Below, in pieces: positions 56,681-64,000 of a DNA stretch of 64,000 nucleotides. A program made the translations under genes and the position numbers. Below the pieces are notes generated by a model that saw nothing but the letters and a program-made list of their open reading frames with translations, did no database searches and was not told where the DNA came from. Within the stretch, counting starts at the first letter, position 1. Each line of letters starts with the position of its first letter. The stretch comes from Marichromatium gracile. GTDB lineage: Bacteria > Pseudomonadota > Gammaproteobacteria > Chromatiales > Chromatiaceae. The stretch spans positions 62,001 through 126,000 of the forward strand of contig NZ_SMDC01000006.1 of assembly GCF_004343155.1 (NCBI RefSeq), read 5' to 3'.

Positions 56681-58672
56681 ATGTCTCCAGCCGATTTTGC
56701 GATACGGGGCCGGCGCTGCATGGATGATCCCGAGTGGACCGCGCGGGCGGTACGGACGGCCCTGCGCGGCGATGTCGGCGAGCTGCCGCCGGCACCGGCG
56801 GCGGCGGTCAAGCTGCTGCGTCTGACCAACGACGAGAGCAGCGATATCGCCGCCATCTCGCGGGTGATCGAGACCGAACCCGCGCTCACCGCCAAGGTGC
56901 TGCAGGTCGTCAACTCCGCCTTCTACGGTTTTCCCCGACGTATCCGCTCGATCTCGCGGGCGGTCACCCTGCTGGGCTTTTCGGCGGTCCGTCAGGCGGC
57001 GCTGCACGCGTTGTTCTTCGAGGGCATGGTCGGGCGCGGCGGGCAGGGCGGTTTCGATCGCATCTACTTCTGGCAGCACTGTCTGCTGGTCGCCATCCTC
57101 AGCCGCAGCATCGGTGAGCGCGTCGGCCACCCCGACCCGGATGCGCTCTATGCCGCCGGGCTGCTGCACGATCTCGGCAAGGTGATCCTCGAATCGCATG
57201 GCCGGGTGCGCTACAGCGATTTTCTCGCCGCCGCGACCAACTCCGGCAACCCCATCCGCGACGACGAGCAGACCTTCTTCGGCGTCTCGCACGATCAGGT
57301 CGGTGCGGTGGTGTGCGGGGACTGGGATCTGCCGGAGCTGATCTGTCGGGTGCAGTCGCTGCACCATTGCGCGATCGCCGACAGCGGGCTCGACGCCGAG
57401 CGCGCGCGCGAGGTGGCGATCGTCTCGCTGGCCGACTTCATCGCCTGGACCCAGGGGATCGGCTCGGTCGATCTGGTCGGCTGCCCGCTGCTCGCCCCCG
57501 AGGTGCCGGCGCTGATCGCGCTCGATCAGCTCGACCTGGCCGAGCTGCTCGCCCAGGCCGATCGCGAGGTGAGCGAGATCGGCGGCTTCTACGGTGTCCG
57601 CTTCCCCTCGGTGATGCAGCTGCGCGCGAACATGATCAATACCGCCATCGGGCTGTGTCGCCACGATGCGCCGCCGTTGCCGTACGGTGGGCGCAGCAGC
57701 CATACCGCGCCGCACCATAGCCTGGAACCCGACGAGTTCATCCCCACCACCCTGGAGGCGTTGCGCGCCGAGTTCGGCATCGAGCAGCTGCTGATGATGC
57801 AGATCGAGTCGCGCCGTCGCAGCCTGGTGACCACCCACGCCCTGCCGCGGGCGTTGCTGATGCGCGAGACGGCACCGATCGAGCTGAGCATCCCAGCGCT
57901 CACCGGCGATCTGGTGCGCGCGCTGCGTGCGCGTCAGCCGGTGCTGGTGCCGGATACGCCGGAGAACCTGCGGCTACTCGACCGGCTCGGGTTGCAGCAG
58001 GCCGCGGCGGTGCCGGTGTTGAGCAATGGACGCATCCTCGGGGTGCTGTGGCTCGGCGGCGGTGAACAGCCCTTCACCCTGCGCCTGCTCGAGGAGGTGG
58101 GGGTGGTCGCCGGCGAGCTGGGGATCGCGATCGAACGCAGCCAGACCTTCGCCCGCGAGCGGACCCGGGCGCAGATCGATGCGCTCACCCGGCTGCACAA
58201 CCGCAGCGTGATCGACGAGTATCTCGACAGTACCTTCGCCCAGAGTGCCGAATCGGGGCGCGGCTTCGCCCTGGGGCTGCTCGATATCGACCGCTTCAAG
58301 GCGTTCAACGATCGTTTCGGCCACCAGACCGGCGATGACGTGTTGCGGATCGTCGCCGACACCATGCGCGGCCTGACCCGACCGAGCGATTTCCTCGCCC
58401 GCTACGGCGGCGAGGAGTTCCTCTTCCTGCTCCACGACACCGGCGGGAGCGGGGCGCTCAACTATGCCGAGCGCATCCGCCACCAGATCGAGCGCCGCGG
58501 TCAGCTCCTCGGTGAACGCTTCCCCGGTCATGCCCTGACCGCCAGCATCGGCGTGGCGCTCTATGATCCCTCGCAGCCCGACCCGAAGACGTTGATCGCC
58601 ACCGCCGACCGCGCCCTCTATCGCGCCAAGGAGACGGGCCGCAACCGCGTGGTCGCGGCCTGGATGGAGTAG
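56681..58672 (+). CDS. HDOD-GAF-GGDEF signalling protein, diguanylate cyclase
   Basis: The 663-residue cytosolic protein has an HDOD domain (residues 25-230; LPPAPAAAVKLLRLTNDESSD, LHDLGKVILESH, in parts), a GAF-like domain (near 330-480; VPVLSNGRILGVLWLGGG) and a C-terminal GGDEF domain (LTRLHNRSVIDEYLDS). The active site GGEEF and, five residues upstream, the inhibitory I-site RPSD are both present, so it should make c-di-GMP under feedback control. HDOD domains bind partners in stress or motility signalling. ATG at 56681 is preferred; AAGGA lies 13 bp upstream, so the exact start is uncertain. Confidence 0.88.
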   Translation: MSPADFAIRGRRCMDDPEWTARAVRTALRGDVGELPPAPAAAVKLLRLTNDESSDIAAISRVIETEPALTAKVLQVVNSAFYGFPRRIRSISRAVTLLGFSAVRQAALHALFFEGMVGRGGQGGFDRIYFWQHCLLVAILSRSIGERVGHPDPDALYAAGLLHDLGKVILESHGRVRYSDFLAAATNSGNPIRDDEQTFFGVSHDQVGAVVCGDWDLPELICRVQSLHHCAIADSGLDAERAREVAIVSLADFIAWTQGIGSVDLVGCPLLAPEVPALIALDQLDLAELLAQADREVSEIGGFYGVRFPSVMQLRANMINTAIGLCRHDAPPLPYGGRSSHTAPHHSLEPDEFIPTTLEALRAEFGIEQLLMMQIESRRRSLVTTHALPRALLMRETAPIELSIPALTGDLVRALRARQPVLVPDTPENLRLLDRLGLQQAAAVPVLSNGRILGVLWLGGGEQPFTLRLLEEVGVVAGELGIAIERSQTFARERTRAQIDALTRLHNRSVIDEYLDSTFAQSAESGRGFALGLLDIDRFKAFNDRFGHQTGDDVLRIVADTMRGLTRPSDFLARYGGEEFLFLLHDTGGSGALNYAERIRHQIERRGQLLGERFPGHALTASIGVALYDPSQPDPKTLIATADRALYRAKETGRNRVVAAWME

Positions 58673-58680
58673 GGACGCCC

Positions 58681-58847
58681 CAGCCGCCAGCCGCCAGCCG
58701 CCAGGATCGAACCGCAAAGCCGCGAAGCGCGCAAAGTGAATGATGTGTAATGTCGGCGGGAGGCCACAGGCGACGCGGGTCCGCACCTGCTGGCGGCTGG
58801 TCGCTGGCGGCTTATTCCCCTTTGCGCCCTTGGCGCCTTCGTGGTTC
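58681..58847. repeat. Dispersed inverted-repeat element, second locus
   Basis: A (CAGCCGC) run (58681-58704) is followed by a 28-bp arm (58709-58736, GAACCGCAAAGCCGCGAAGC..) and, about 80 bp later, its inverted partner (58820-58847). The arms agree at 23 of 28 positions. The block order, 7-bp repeats then GAACCGCAAAG .. CTTCGTGGTTC, is the same as in the 20.5-kb tandem repeats, so they form one family. The interior carries no supported gene. The rest of the spacer to 59030 holds nothing clear. Confidence 0.8.
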
Positions 58848-59030
58848 AAACCAGCTTCCAGCGATCAGCTTCCAGCCTCCAGTCGGGGAGGCTGGTGTGC
58901 ATGATCGGCGATTGACGGGCAAGACGGTATCTCGTCGTGGGTGCTCTCGCCGCCCGCTCCGGCCCTTTGAGCCGGTGCGTTGTGGCGTGCTCCAATAGCC
59001 GCTCCGTCACCCTCGAATCTGGAGCCCGCC

Positions 59031-60236
59031 ATGGGCCATCTGGCCGGTAGCAAGTCCTCGCTGATCCCGTTGATCGATCGTCTCAACCAGTACCCGATCG
59101 GGTTGGTCGACAACGCCCATCTGCGCGAGATCCTGTCGATCCTGTTCTCGCCCGAGGAGGCGCGGGTCGGCGCCGCCTTCCCGCTGCACGAGGCTACGCT
59201 CGACGAGCTGGTCGAGCGCACCGGGACGCCCGCCGAGGCGCTCGCGCCGGTGCTCGAGTCGATGGCCGACAAGGGGCTGGTGATGGACATGGATTACGCC
59301 GGTCACACCTATTATCTGTTGGTGCCCGGGCTGATCGGCTTCATGGAGTTCACCTTCATGCGTCGGCGCGCCGACACCGAGCTGCCACTCGAACGTCTGG
59401 CGCAGCTGATGTCGGAGTATCTGCACGAGCAGGGGCGCGGGGGCCAGCCCGCCGAGTTCTTCGGCAGCCCCACCCAGCTCACCCGCGCCCTGGTCTATGA
59501 CGAGCACGTGCCGGTGAACTCGCGCATCACCTCTTACGAGGACGCGCGCGCCATCCTCGAGCAGGCCGACTATCTCGCCGTCACCCTCTGTTACTGCCGC
59601 CACAAGAAGGAGCACCTCGGCGAGCACTGTCGCAAGGGGGCGCCGGTCGAGGACATCTGCATGGTGCTCGGCGAGGGCGCGCGCTTCCTGGTGCGCCGTG
59701 GCTTCGCTCGCGAGTGCGACCTGCCGACCATGCTGGAGAAGCTGGAGCTGGCGCGCTCGCTGGGGCTGACCCATGTCACCGACAACGTGCGCGAGCAGCC
59801 CTCCTTCCTCTGCAACTGCTGTCGCTGCTGCTGCGAGCTGATGGCCGGGGTGCAGATGGGCTTCAGCGACGGTATCGCCAAGACGCCCTTCCTCGCCGAG
59901 ATCGACCCCGAGCGCTGCGACTACTGCGGCGCCTGCTTCCCGGTGTGCAACGTCAAGTGCATCGGTCTGGCCGAGGGGCTGCGCGGGGTGGCGCGTGCGC
60001 AGCGACATGCGGCGATCGACCCGGCGGTCTGTCTCGGCTGCGCGGCCTGTCTCGATGCCTGTCCGCAGGGTGCGATCACCCTGGTGGCACGCTCCAATCC
60101 GGCGACCCCGCCGCGCGACAAGGGGCGGATGTTCGCCCGCATCCTCTGGGAGAAGGGGCGGCTGTGGCCCTTCGTGCGCGACCGGGTGGGGCAGGGCGTG
60201 CGTCGGCTGCTCGACCCGGGGCGTCGATCCGGCTAG
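59031..60236 (+). CDS. Cysteine-rich 4Fe-4S ferredoxin-type protein
   Basis: I recognise the fold type but not a specific function. The 401-residue protein has an N-terminal winged-helix-like region (residues 15-100, LREILSILFSPEEARVG..). A cysteine motif CYCRHKKEHLGEHC (near 188-201) with a later C follows, then a dense CNCCRCCCEL cluster (near 263-272). Two ferredoxin motifs end it, CDYCGACFPVCNVKC (near 295-309) and CLGCAACLDACPQ (near 335-347), predicting two [4Fe-4S] clusters plus possibly others. It is probably a cytosolic electron carrier or sensor. ATG 59031 follows GGAG. Confidence 0.8.
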   Translation: MGHLAGSKSSLIPLIDRLNQYPIGLVDNAHLREILSILFSPEEARVGAAFPLHEATLDELVERTGTPAEALAPVLESMADKGLVMDMDYAGHTYYLLVPGLIGFMEFTFMRRRADTELPLERLAQLMSEYLHEQGRGGQPAEFFGSPTQLTRALVYDEHVPVNSRITSYEDARAILEQADYLAVTLCYCRHKKEHLGEHCRKGAPVEDICMVLGEGARFLVRRGFARECDLPTMLEKLELARSLGLTHVTDNVREQPSFLCNCCRCCCELMAGVQMGFSDGIAKTPFLAEIDPERCDYCGACFPVCNVKCIGLAEGLRGVARAQRHAAIDPAVCLGCAACLDACPQGAITLVARSNPATPPRDKGRMFARILWEKGRLWPFVRDRVGQGVRRLLDPGRRSG

Positions 60237-60362
60237 GCTATGGCGTTCGCCCGAATCCCGGTCCTCGGGGCGGTCGCGTCATCAGCCGTCGAACCAACGC
60301 GCCTTGCGCGAACGAGTGCTGATGGCCGGGCCCCGCGTCCCTTGCTGTCTTGTCCCGTGTCC

Positions 60363-62069
60363 ATGACCCAGCCGCAGATCCGTCGCCGTGGTGGCGATGC
60401 CCCCTTCGTCGATGTCCACTCGCCCGCCGAGCTGCTCGCCAGGCTCTATGCGTTGCGCTCGGGCGAGGCGCCGCCCGGGCTCGGGGCGCTGGCGGCCTTC
60501 GCCGCGTTGCGCGGGTTGGATGCCGCGCTCGACACCCTGGAGGGGGCGCTGCGCGACGGCGCGCACCTGCTGGTGGTGGGTGACTATGACGCCGACGGCG
60601 CCACCGGCACTGCGCTGGCGGTACGCGGGCTGCGCGCGCTCGGCGCGGCGCGGGTCTCCTATCTGATCCCCAGCCGCTTCGACTTCGGCTACGGGCTGAG
60701 TCCGGCGGTGGCCGAGGCCGCGCACGCGCTCGGCCCGGATCTGCTGATCACCGTCGACAACGGCATCTCCAGTGTCGCCGGGGTGGCGCGGGCTCGCGAG
60801 CTGGGGCTGGCGGTGCTGGTCACCGATCATCACCTGCCGGGCGAGCGATTGCCGGAGGCGGCAGCGATCGTCAATCCCAACCAGCCCGGCTGCGACTTCC
60901 CGAGCAAGGATCTCGCCGGCGTCGGGGTGGTCTTCTATCTGCTGATGGCGCTGCGCGCGCGTCTGCGCGAGCGCGGCTGGTTCGGCGCCGGGCGCGCCGA
61001 ACCGAACCTGGCGACGCTGCTCGATCTGGTCGCGCTCGGCACCGTCGCCGATGTGGTCACCCTCGATCGCAACAACCGTATCCTCGTCGAGCAGGGGCTC
61101 AGGCGCATCCGCGCCGGGCACTGCGGTCCCGGGGTGCGCGCGCTGTTGCGGGTGGCCGGGCGCGACCCGATGCGCGCGAGCGCCACCGATCTGGCCTTCG
61201 CCGCCGCGCCCAGGCTCAATGCCGCCGGGCGGCTCGAGGACATGTCGGTGGGGGTCGAGTGTCTGCTCAGCGACGATGCCGAGCGGGCCAATGCGCTGGC
61301 CCAGCAGCTCGATGCGATCAATCGCCGCCGGCGCGAGATCGAGGGCGAGATGAAGGCCCAGGCCGAGACGGCGGTGCAGGCGCTCGATCTCGCCGAGGCG
61401 GGGTTGCCCGCGGCGCTCTGTCTGTACGGTGCGGACTGGCACCAGGGGGTCTCGGGGATCGTCGCCGCGCGCATCCGCGAACGCTATCATCGTCCGGTGA
61501 TCGCCTTCGCCGACGGCGGCGACGGGCTGCTGCGCGGCTCGGCGCGCTCGATCGACGGGTTGCACGTGCGCGACGCCATCGATCGCGTCGACCGGGCCGA
61601 GCCGGGGCTGATCGCGCGTTTCGGCGGTCATGCCATGGCCGCCGGGCTGAGCCTGCGCGCCGAGGCCTTCGAGCCCTTCCGTGCGCGTTTCGCGGCGGTG
61701 GTCGAGGAGATGCTCGAGGGCGTGGCGAGCGGCCCCGAGCTGGTCTCCGACGGCCCGTTGCCGGCGCGGCTGCTGACCCTGGAGACGGCCGAGACGTTGC
61801 GTCTCGGCGGTCCCTGGGGCAAGGGCTTCCCGGAGCCGCGCTTCGACGGCGAGTTCGAGGTGTTGCAGGCGCGTCTGGTCGGCGAACGTCATCTCAAGCT
61901 GCGCGTGGCGCCGCCCGAGGGCGGCTCGATCGAGGCCATCGGCTTCGATCTGGCCGAGCAGCTCACGCTCGCGCACGGGCGGGTGCGTTTGGCCTACCGG
62001 CTCGACGTCAACGATTATCGGGGCCGTCGGAGCCCACAACTCATCCTGGAATCAGTACAACCGATATGA
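60363..62069 (+). CDS. recJ: Single-stranded-DNA-specific exonuclease RecJ
   Basis: RecJ degrades single-stranded DNA 5' to 3' in recombination and mismatch repair. The 568-residue protein shows the DHH phosphoesterase motifs: VVGDYDADGATGTAL (motif I, near 75), VDNGISS, VTDHHLPGE (DHH motif), LVALGTVADVV, and the DHHA1 part with RFGGHAMAAGLSL. The ATG at 60363 gives MTQPQIRRRGG. The stop overlaps darP by 4 bp. Confidence 0.94.
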   Translation: MTQPQIRRRGGDAPFVDVHSPAELLARLYALRSGEAPPGLGALAAFAALRGLDAALDTLEGALRDGAHLLVVGDYDADGATGTALAVRGLRALGAARVSYLIPSRFDFGYGLSPAVAEAAHALGPDLLITVDNGISSVAGVARARELGLAVLVTDHHLPGERLPEAAAIVNPNQPGCDFPSKDLAGVGVVFYLLMALRARLRERGWFGAGRAEPNLATLLDLVALGTVADVVTLDRNNRILVEQGLRRIRAGHCGPGVRALLRVAGRDPMRASATDLAFAAAPRLNAAGRLEDMSVGVECLLSDDAERANALAQQLDAINRRRREIEGEMKAQAETAVQALDLAEAGLPAALCLYGADWHQGVSGIVAARIRERYHRPVIAFADGGDGLLRGSARSIDGLHVRDAIDRVDRAEPGLIARFGGHAMAAGLSLRAEAFEPFRARFAAVVEEMLEGVASGPELVSDGPLPARLLTLETAETLRLGGPWGKGFPEPRFDGEFEVLQARLVGERHLKLRVAPPEGGSIEAIGFDLAEQLTLAHGRVRLAYRLDVNDYRGRRSPQLILESVQPI

Positions 62070-62596
62070 CCACAGACCACGATCCCACCGTGACCGAGGA
62101 CGAGCTCGAACAGGATCTCGGCCCGAGCAGGAGCCAGATCAAGCGCGAGCGCCAGGCGCTGCAGGCGCTCGCCGAGCGCATGGTGGGGATGCCGCGCGCC
62201 GAGCTGTTGCGGCTGTCGCTGAGCGAGGCGACCTGGGCGGCGATCGACGAGACGCCGCGGATCAAGGATCTGCGCGCGCGCAAGCGTCACTGGAAGCGGA
62301 TCGCCAACCTGCTCGAACGCGAGGACATGGATGCCGTCCACGCCCTGCTCGACGAGGCCGATGCGCGCGAGCGCGCCGCCTCCGCGCGCCATCACCAACT
62401 CGAACGCTGGCGCGAGCGCCTGATCGCCGAGGAGGCGGCGCTCGGCGAGTTCATCGACGCCTGCCCCCAGGTCGATCGTCAGCACCTGCGTCATCTGGTG
62501 CGTGCGGCGCGGCGCGACGCCGAGCAAGGGCGTCCCGAGGCGCCGCGCAAGCTGTTTCGCTATCTGCGTGAGGTCATGGACGCCGCCGCCGACTGA
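62066..62596 (+). CDS. darP: Ribosome-associated protein DarP (YjgA)
   Basis: DarP (dual-action assembly protein) associates with late 50S precursors. The 176-residue protein is highly charged and all-helical, with PSRSQIKRERQALQALAERM near residues 20-39, the typical YjgA opening, and RIKDLRARKRHWKRIANLLE. It overlaps recJ by 4 bp, so the two are probably co-translated. Confidence 0.9.
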   Translation: MTTDHDPTVTEDELEQDLGPSRSQIKRERQALQALAERMVGMPRAELLRLSLSEATWAAIDETPRIKDLRARKRHWKRIANLLEREDMDAVHALLDEADARERAASARHHQLERWRERLIAEEAALGEFIDACPQVDRQHLRHLVRAARRDAEQGRPEAPRKLFRYLREVMDAAAD

Positions 62597-62676
62597 GCGG
62601 GATACTGCGCGCGGCCACCAGGTCCCGGCAGTCGCTGCCCGGTCTTCGAACTCAACCGAATGGATCCCTGTCTGCG

Positions 62677-63690
62677 ATGAGCACCCCAGATCGAACCCCC
62701 TCCCGGCCGTCGCTGTCGGTCGTCATCCCGATGTACCAGGAGCTCGACAACGTCGAGCCGATGCTCGAACGCGTCCACCAGGGGCTGGCGGACTATGGCG
62801 CGCCCTGGGAGCTGATCTGTGTCGACGACGGCAGCCGCGACGGCACCGGCGAGCGGCTGCGCGCCTGCGCCGAGCGCCGGGGCGGGCACGTGCGGGTGAT
62901 CCGGCTGCGGCGCAACTTCGGCCAGACCGCGGCGATGCAGGCCGGATTCGAGAGCGCGCGCGGCGAGCTGATCGCCACCCTCGACGGCGACCTGCAGAAC
63001 GACCCGGCCGACATCCCGCGGATGGTCGACGCGTTGCTCGAACGCGATCTCGATCTGTTGCAGGGCTGGCGGCGGCGGCGCCAGGACGCGCTGGTGATGC
63101 GCAAGATCCCCTCGCGCATCGCCAACAAGCTGATCGGCAAGGTCACCGGGGTGGCGCTGCACGACTACGGCTGCAGCCTCAAGGTCTATCGCGCCGAGGT
63201 CATCCAGGAGGTGGCCCTGCTCGGCGAGATGCACCGCTTCATCCCGGTATGGGTGGCGGGGGTGACCGCGCCGCAGCGTATCGGCGAGATCGAGGTCGCG
63301 CACCAGGCGCGCCAGTTCGGCACCTCCAAGTACGGCATCTCGCGCACCTTCCGGGTGCTGGTCGACCTGCTCTCGGCCTTCTTCTTCCTGCGCTTCGGGG
63401 CGCGCCCGGGGCACTTCTTCGGCTTGATCGGGATCGCCTTCGGGGTGATCGGCGGGCTGCTGATGACCAACCTGCTGTGGGTGAAGTTCTGGCTCGGCGA
63501 GGACATCGGCGGCCGCCCGCTGCTGATCGTCGCCATCCTCATGCTGCTCGCCTCGGTGCAGTTGCTCACCACCGGGGTGCTGGCCGAGATGCTCACCCGC
63601 ACCTTCTTCGCCTCGGGTGATCGCAGCCACTTCCGTATCCGCTGGAGTTCGCCCGTCGAGACCGCCGGGTGGAAGGAGCCCGAGGCATGA
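62677..63690 (+). CDS. GT2 family glycosyltransferase (polyprenyl-phosphate sugar transferase-like)
   Basis: The 337-residue protein has an N-terminal GT-A domain (SVVIPMYQELDNVEPML, VDDGSRDGT, LRRNFGQTAAMQAGF, LDGDLQNDP, near 14-110) and two C-terminal transmembrane helices (near 240-262 and 275-295). This build is that of DPM1/ArnC/GtrB enzymes that load a sugar onto undecaprenyl phosphate. It overlaps the next gene by 4 bp. That gene encodes an ArnT-like transferase, so the pair probably makes and uses a lipid-linked sugar to decorate lipid A or another envelope polymer. Confidence 0.9.
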   Translation: MSTPDRTPSRPSLSVVIPMYQELDNVEPMLERVHQGLADYGAPWELICVDDGSRDGTGERLRACAERRGGHVRVIRLRRNFGQTAAMQAGFESARGELIATLDGDLQNDPADIPRMVDALLERDLDLLQGWRRRRQDALVMRKIPSRIANKLIGKVTGVALHDYGCSLKVYRAEVIQEVALLGEMHRFIPVWVAGVTAPQRIGEIEVAHQARQFGTSKYGISRTFRVLVDLLSAFFFLRFGARPGHFFGLIGIAFGVIGGLLMTNLLWVKFWLGEDIGGRPLLIVAILMLLASVQLLTTGVLAEMLTRTFFASGDRSHFRIRWSSPVETAGWKEPEA

Positions 63691-64000
63691 GCCGGCCGGA
63701 GACCTCCCCGCTGACGCGGGCGCTGACCTCGCCGTGGCTGCTCGCCGCGGTGGTGCTGTTCGCCTTCTACTGGCAGCTCGGCGCGGTGCCGCTCTACGAC
63801 CTCGACGAGGGCGCCTTCACCGAGGCGACCCGCGAGATGCTCGCCAGCGGCAACTTCATCACCCCGCACAAGGACGGCGAGCCGCGCTACGACAAGCCGG
63901 TGCTGATCTACTGGCTGCAGGCGCTCTCGGCCTCCAGCCTGGGGTTCGACGAGTTCTCGCTGCGCCTGCCCTCGGCGCTGGCCGCCACACTCTGGGTGAT
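63687..64000 (+). CDS. ArnT/PMT-family glycosyltransferase (3' end beyond the window)
   Basis: The visible 104 residues begin MSRPETSPLTRALTSPWLL, then a transmembrane helix (VVLFAFYWQLGAVPLYD). The characteristic first periplasmic loop has LYDLDEGAFTEATREMLASG and PRYDKPVLIYWLQA, as in PMT/ArnT (GT83) enzymes that transfer a sugar from polyprenyl phosphate. The acidic DLDEG is the catalytic base region. Coupled to the GT2 gene, it is likely the transferase step. The remaining 70-80% lies outside the window. Confidence 0.88.
   Translation, partial: MSRPETSPLTRALTSPWLLAAVVLFAFYWQLGAVPLYDLDEGAFTEATREMLASGNFITPHKDGEPRYDKPVLIYWLQALSASSLGFDEFSLRLPSALAATLWV

Overview
The window is GC-rich, densely coded and reads as chromosomal DNA of a gammaproteobacterium. 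Several features point to a purple sulfur bacterium of the Chromatiaceae type. There is a Tat-exported high-potential iron-sulfur protein (HiPIP) whose mature part closely resembles Chromatium-type HiPIPs as I remember them, a Hup-type membrane uptake [NiFe] hydrogenase cluster, and typical gammaproteobacterial blocks (ratA-ratB-bamE-fur, ybgC-tolQRAB-pal-cpoB). No photosynthesis or sulfur-oxidation gene lies in the window, so the family assignment is inference.

Layout. 0-10 kb: the 5' part of trxB, an NlpC/P60 lipoprotein, HiPIP, an unrecognised membrane protein, rlmE-ftsH-glmM, an NSS transporter, ratA-ratB, bamE and fur. 10-20 kb: mfd, a THxN-type PEP-CTERM protein behind a good sigma-54 promoter match, a two-subunit pyruvate carboxylase pair with a palindrome over its promoter, and a UMF1-type MFS transporter. 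20.5-21.0 kb: a 217-bp tandem repeat belonging to a dispersed inverted-repeat family, with a second locus at 58.7 kb. 21.2-26.6 kb: hupSLCDFH. 26.6-36.5 kb: a PilZ protein, a double-thioredoxin protein, a phytol/dolichol-kinase-like membrane protein, znuACB-zur, a methyltransferase, a Na+/Ca2+ antiporter, and a translationally coupled cassette of a divergent PTPS-like protein and two SDR enzymes. 36.5-47.4 kb: an SCP2-like protein, Ppx/GppA, a chemoreceptor with a c-type heme motif, a diguanylate cyclase, an L,D-transpeptidase, rlmI, a YyaL/DUF255 protein and two methyltransferase-type genes. 47.5-53.2 kb: the complete tol-pal operon. 53.2 kb onward: tRNA-Lys(UUU) with promoter and terminator, an accessory-looking pocket with a membrane-anchored P-loop NTPase carrying Sel1 repeats, an HDOD-GGDEF protein, a cysteine-rich ferredoxin-type protein, recJ, darP, and the start of a GT2/ArnT-type lipid glycosylation pair.

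How the genes work together. HupS carries the six-cysteine proximal-cluster signature of oxygen-tolerant hydrogenases. HupC would pass electrons to quinone, while HupD, HupF and HupH mature the enzyme. ZnuABC imports zinc under the Zur encoded in the same operon, with a Zur-like site upstream. Tol-Pal with CpoB links envelope constriction to division. Three c-di-GMP-type genes (one PilZ, two GGEEF) and one chemoreceptor indicate surface and motility signalling.

The best candidates for undescribed biology are the NTPase-Sel1 protein next to tRNA-Lys, the PTPS-like/SDR/SDR cassette whose first enzyme lacks two canonical catalytic residues, the heme-motif chemoreceptor, and the sigma-54-controlled PEP-CTERM gene.
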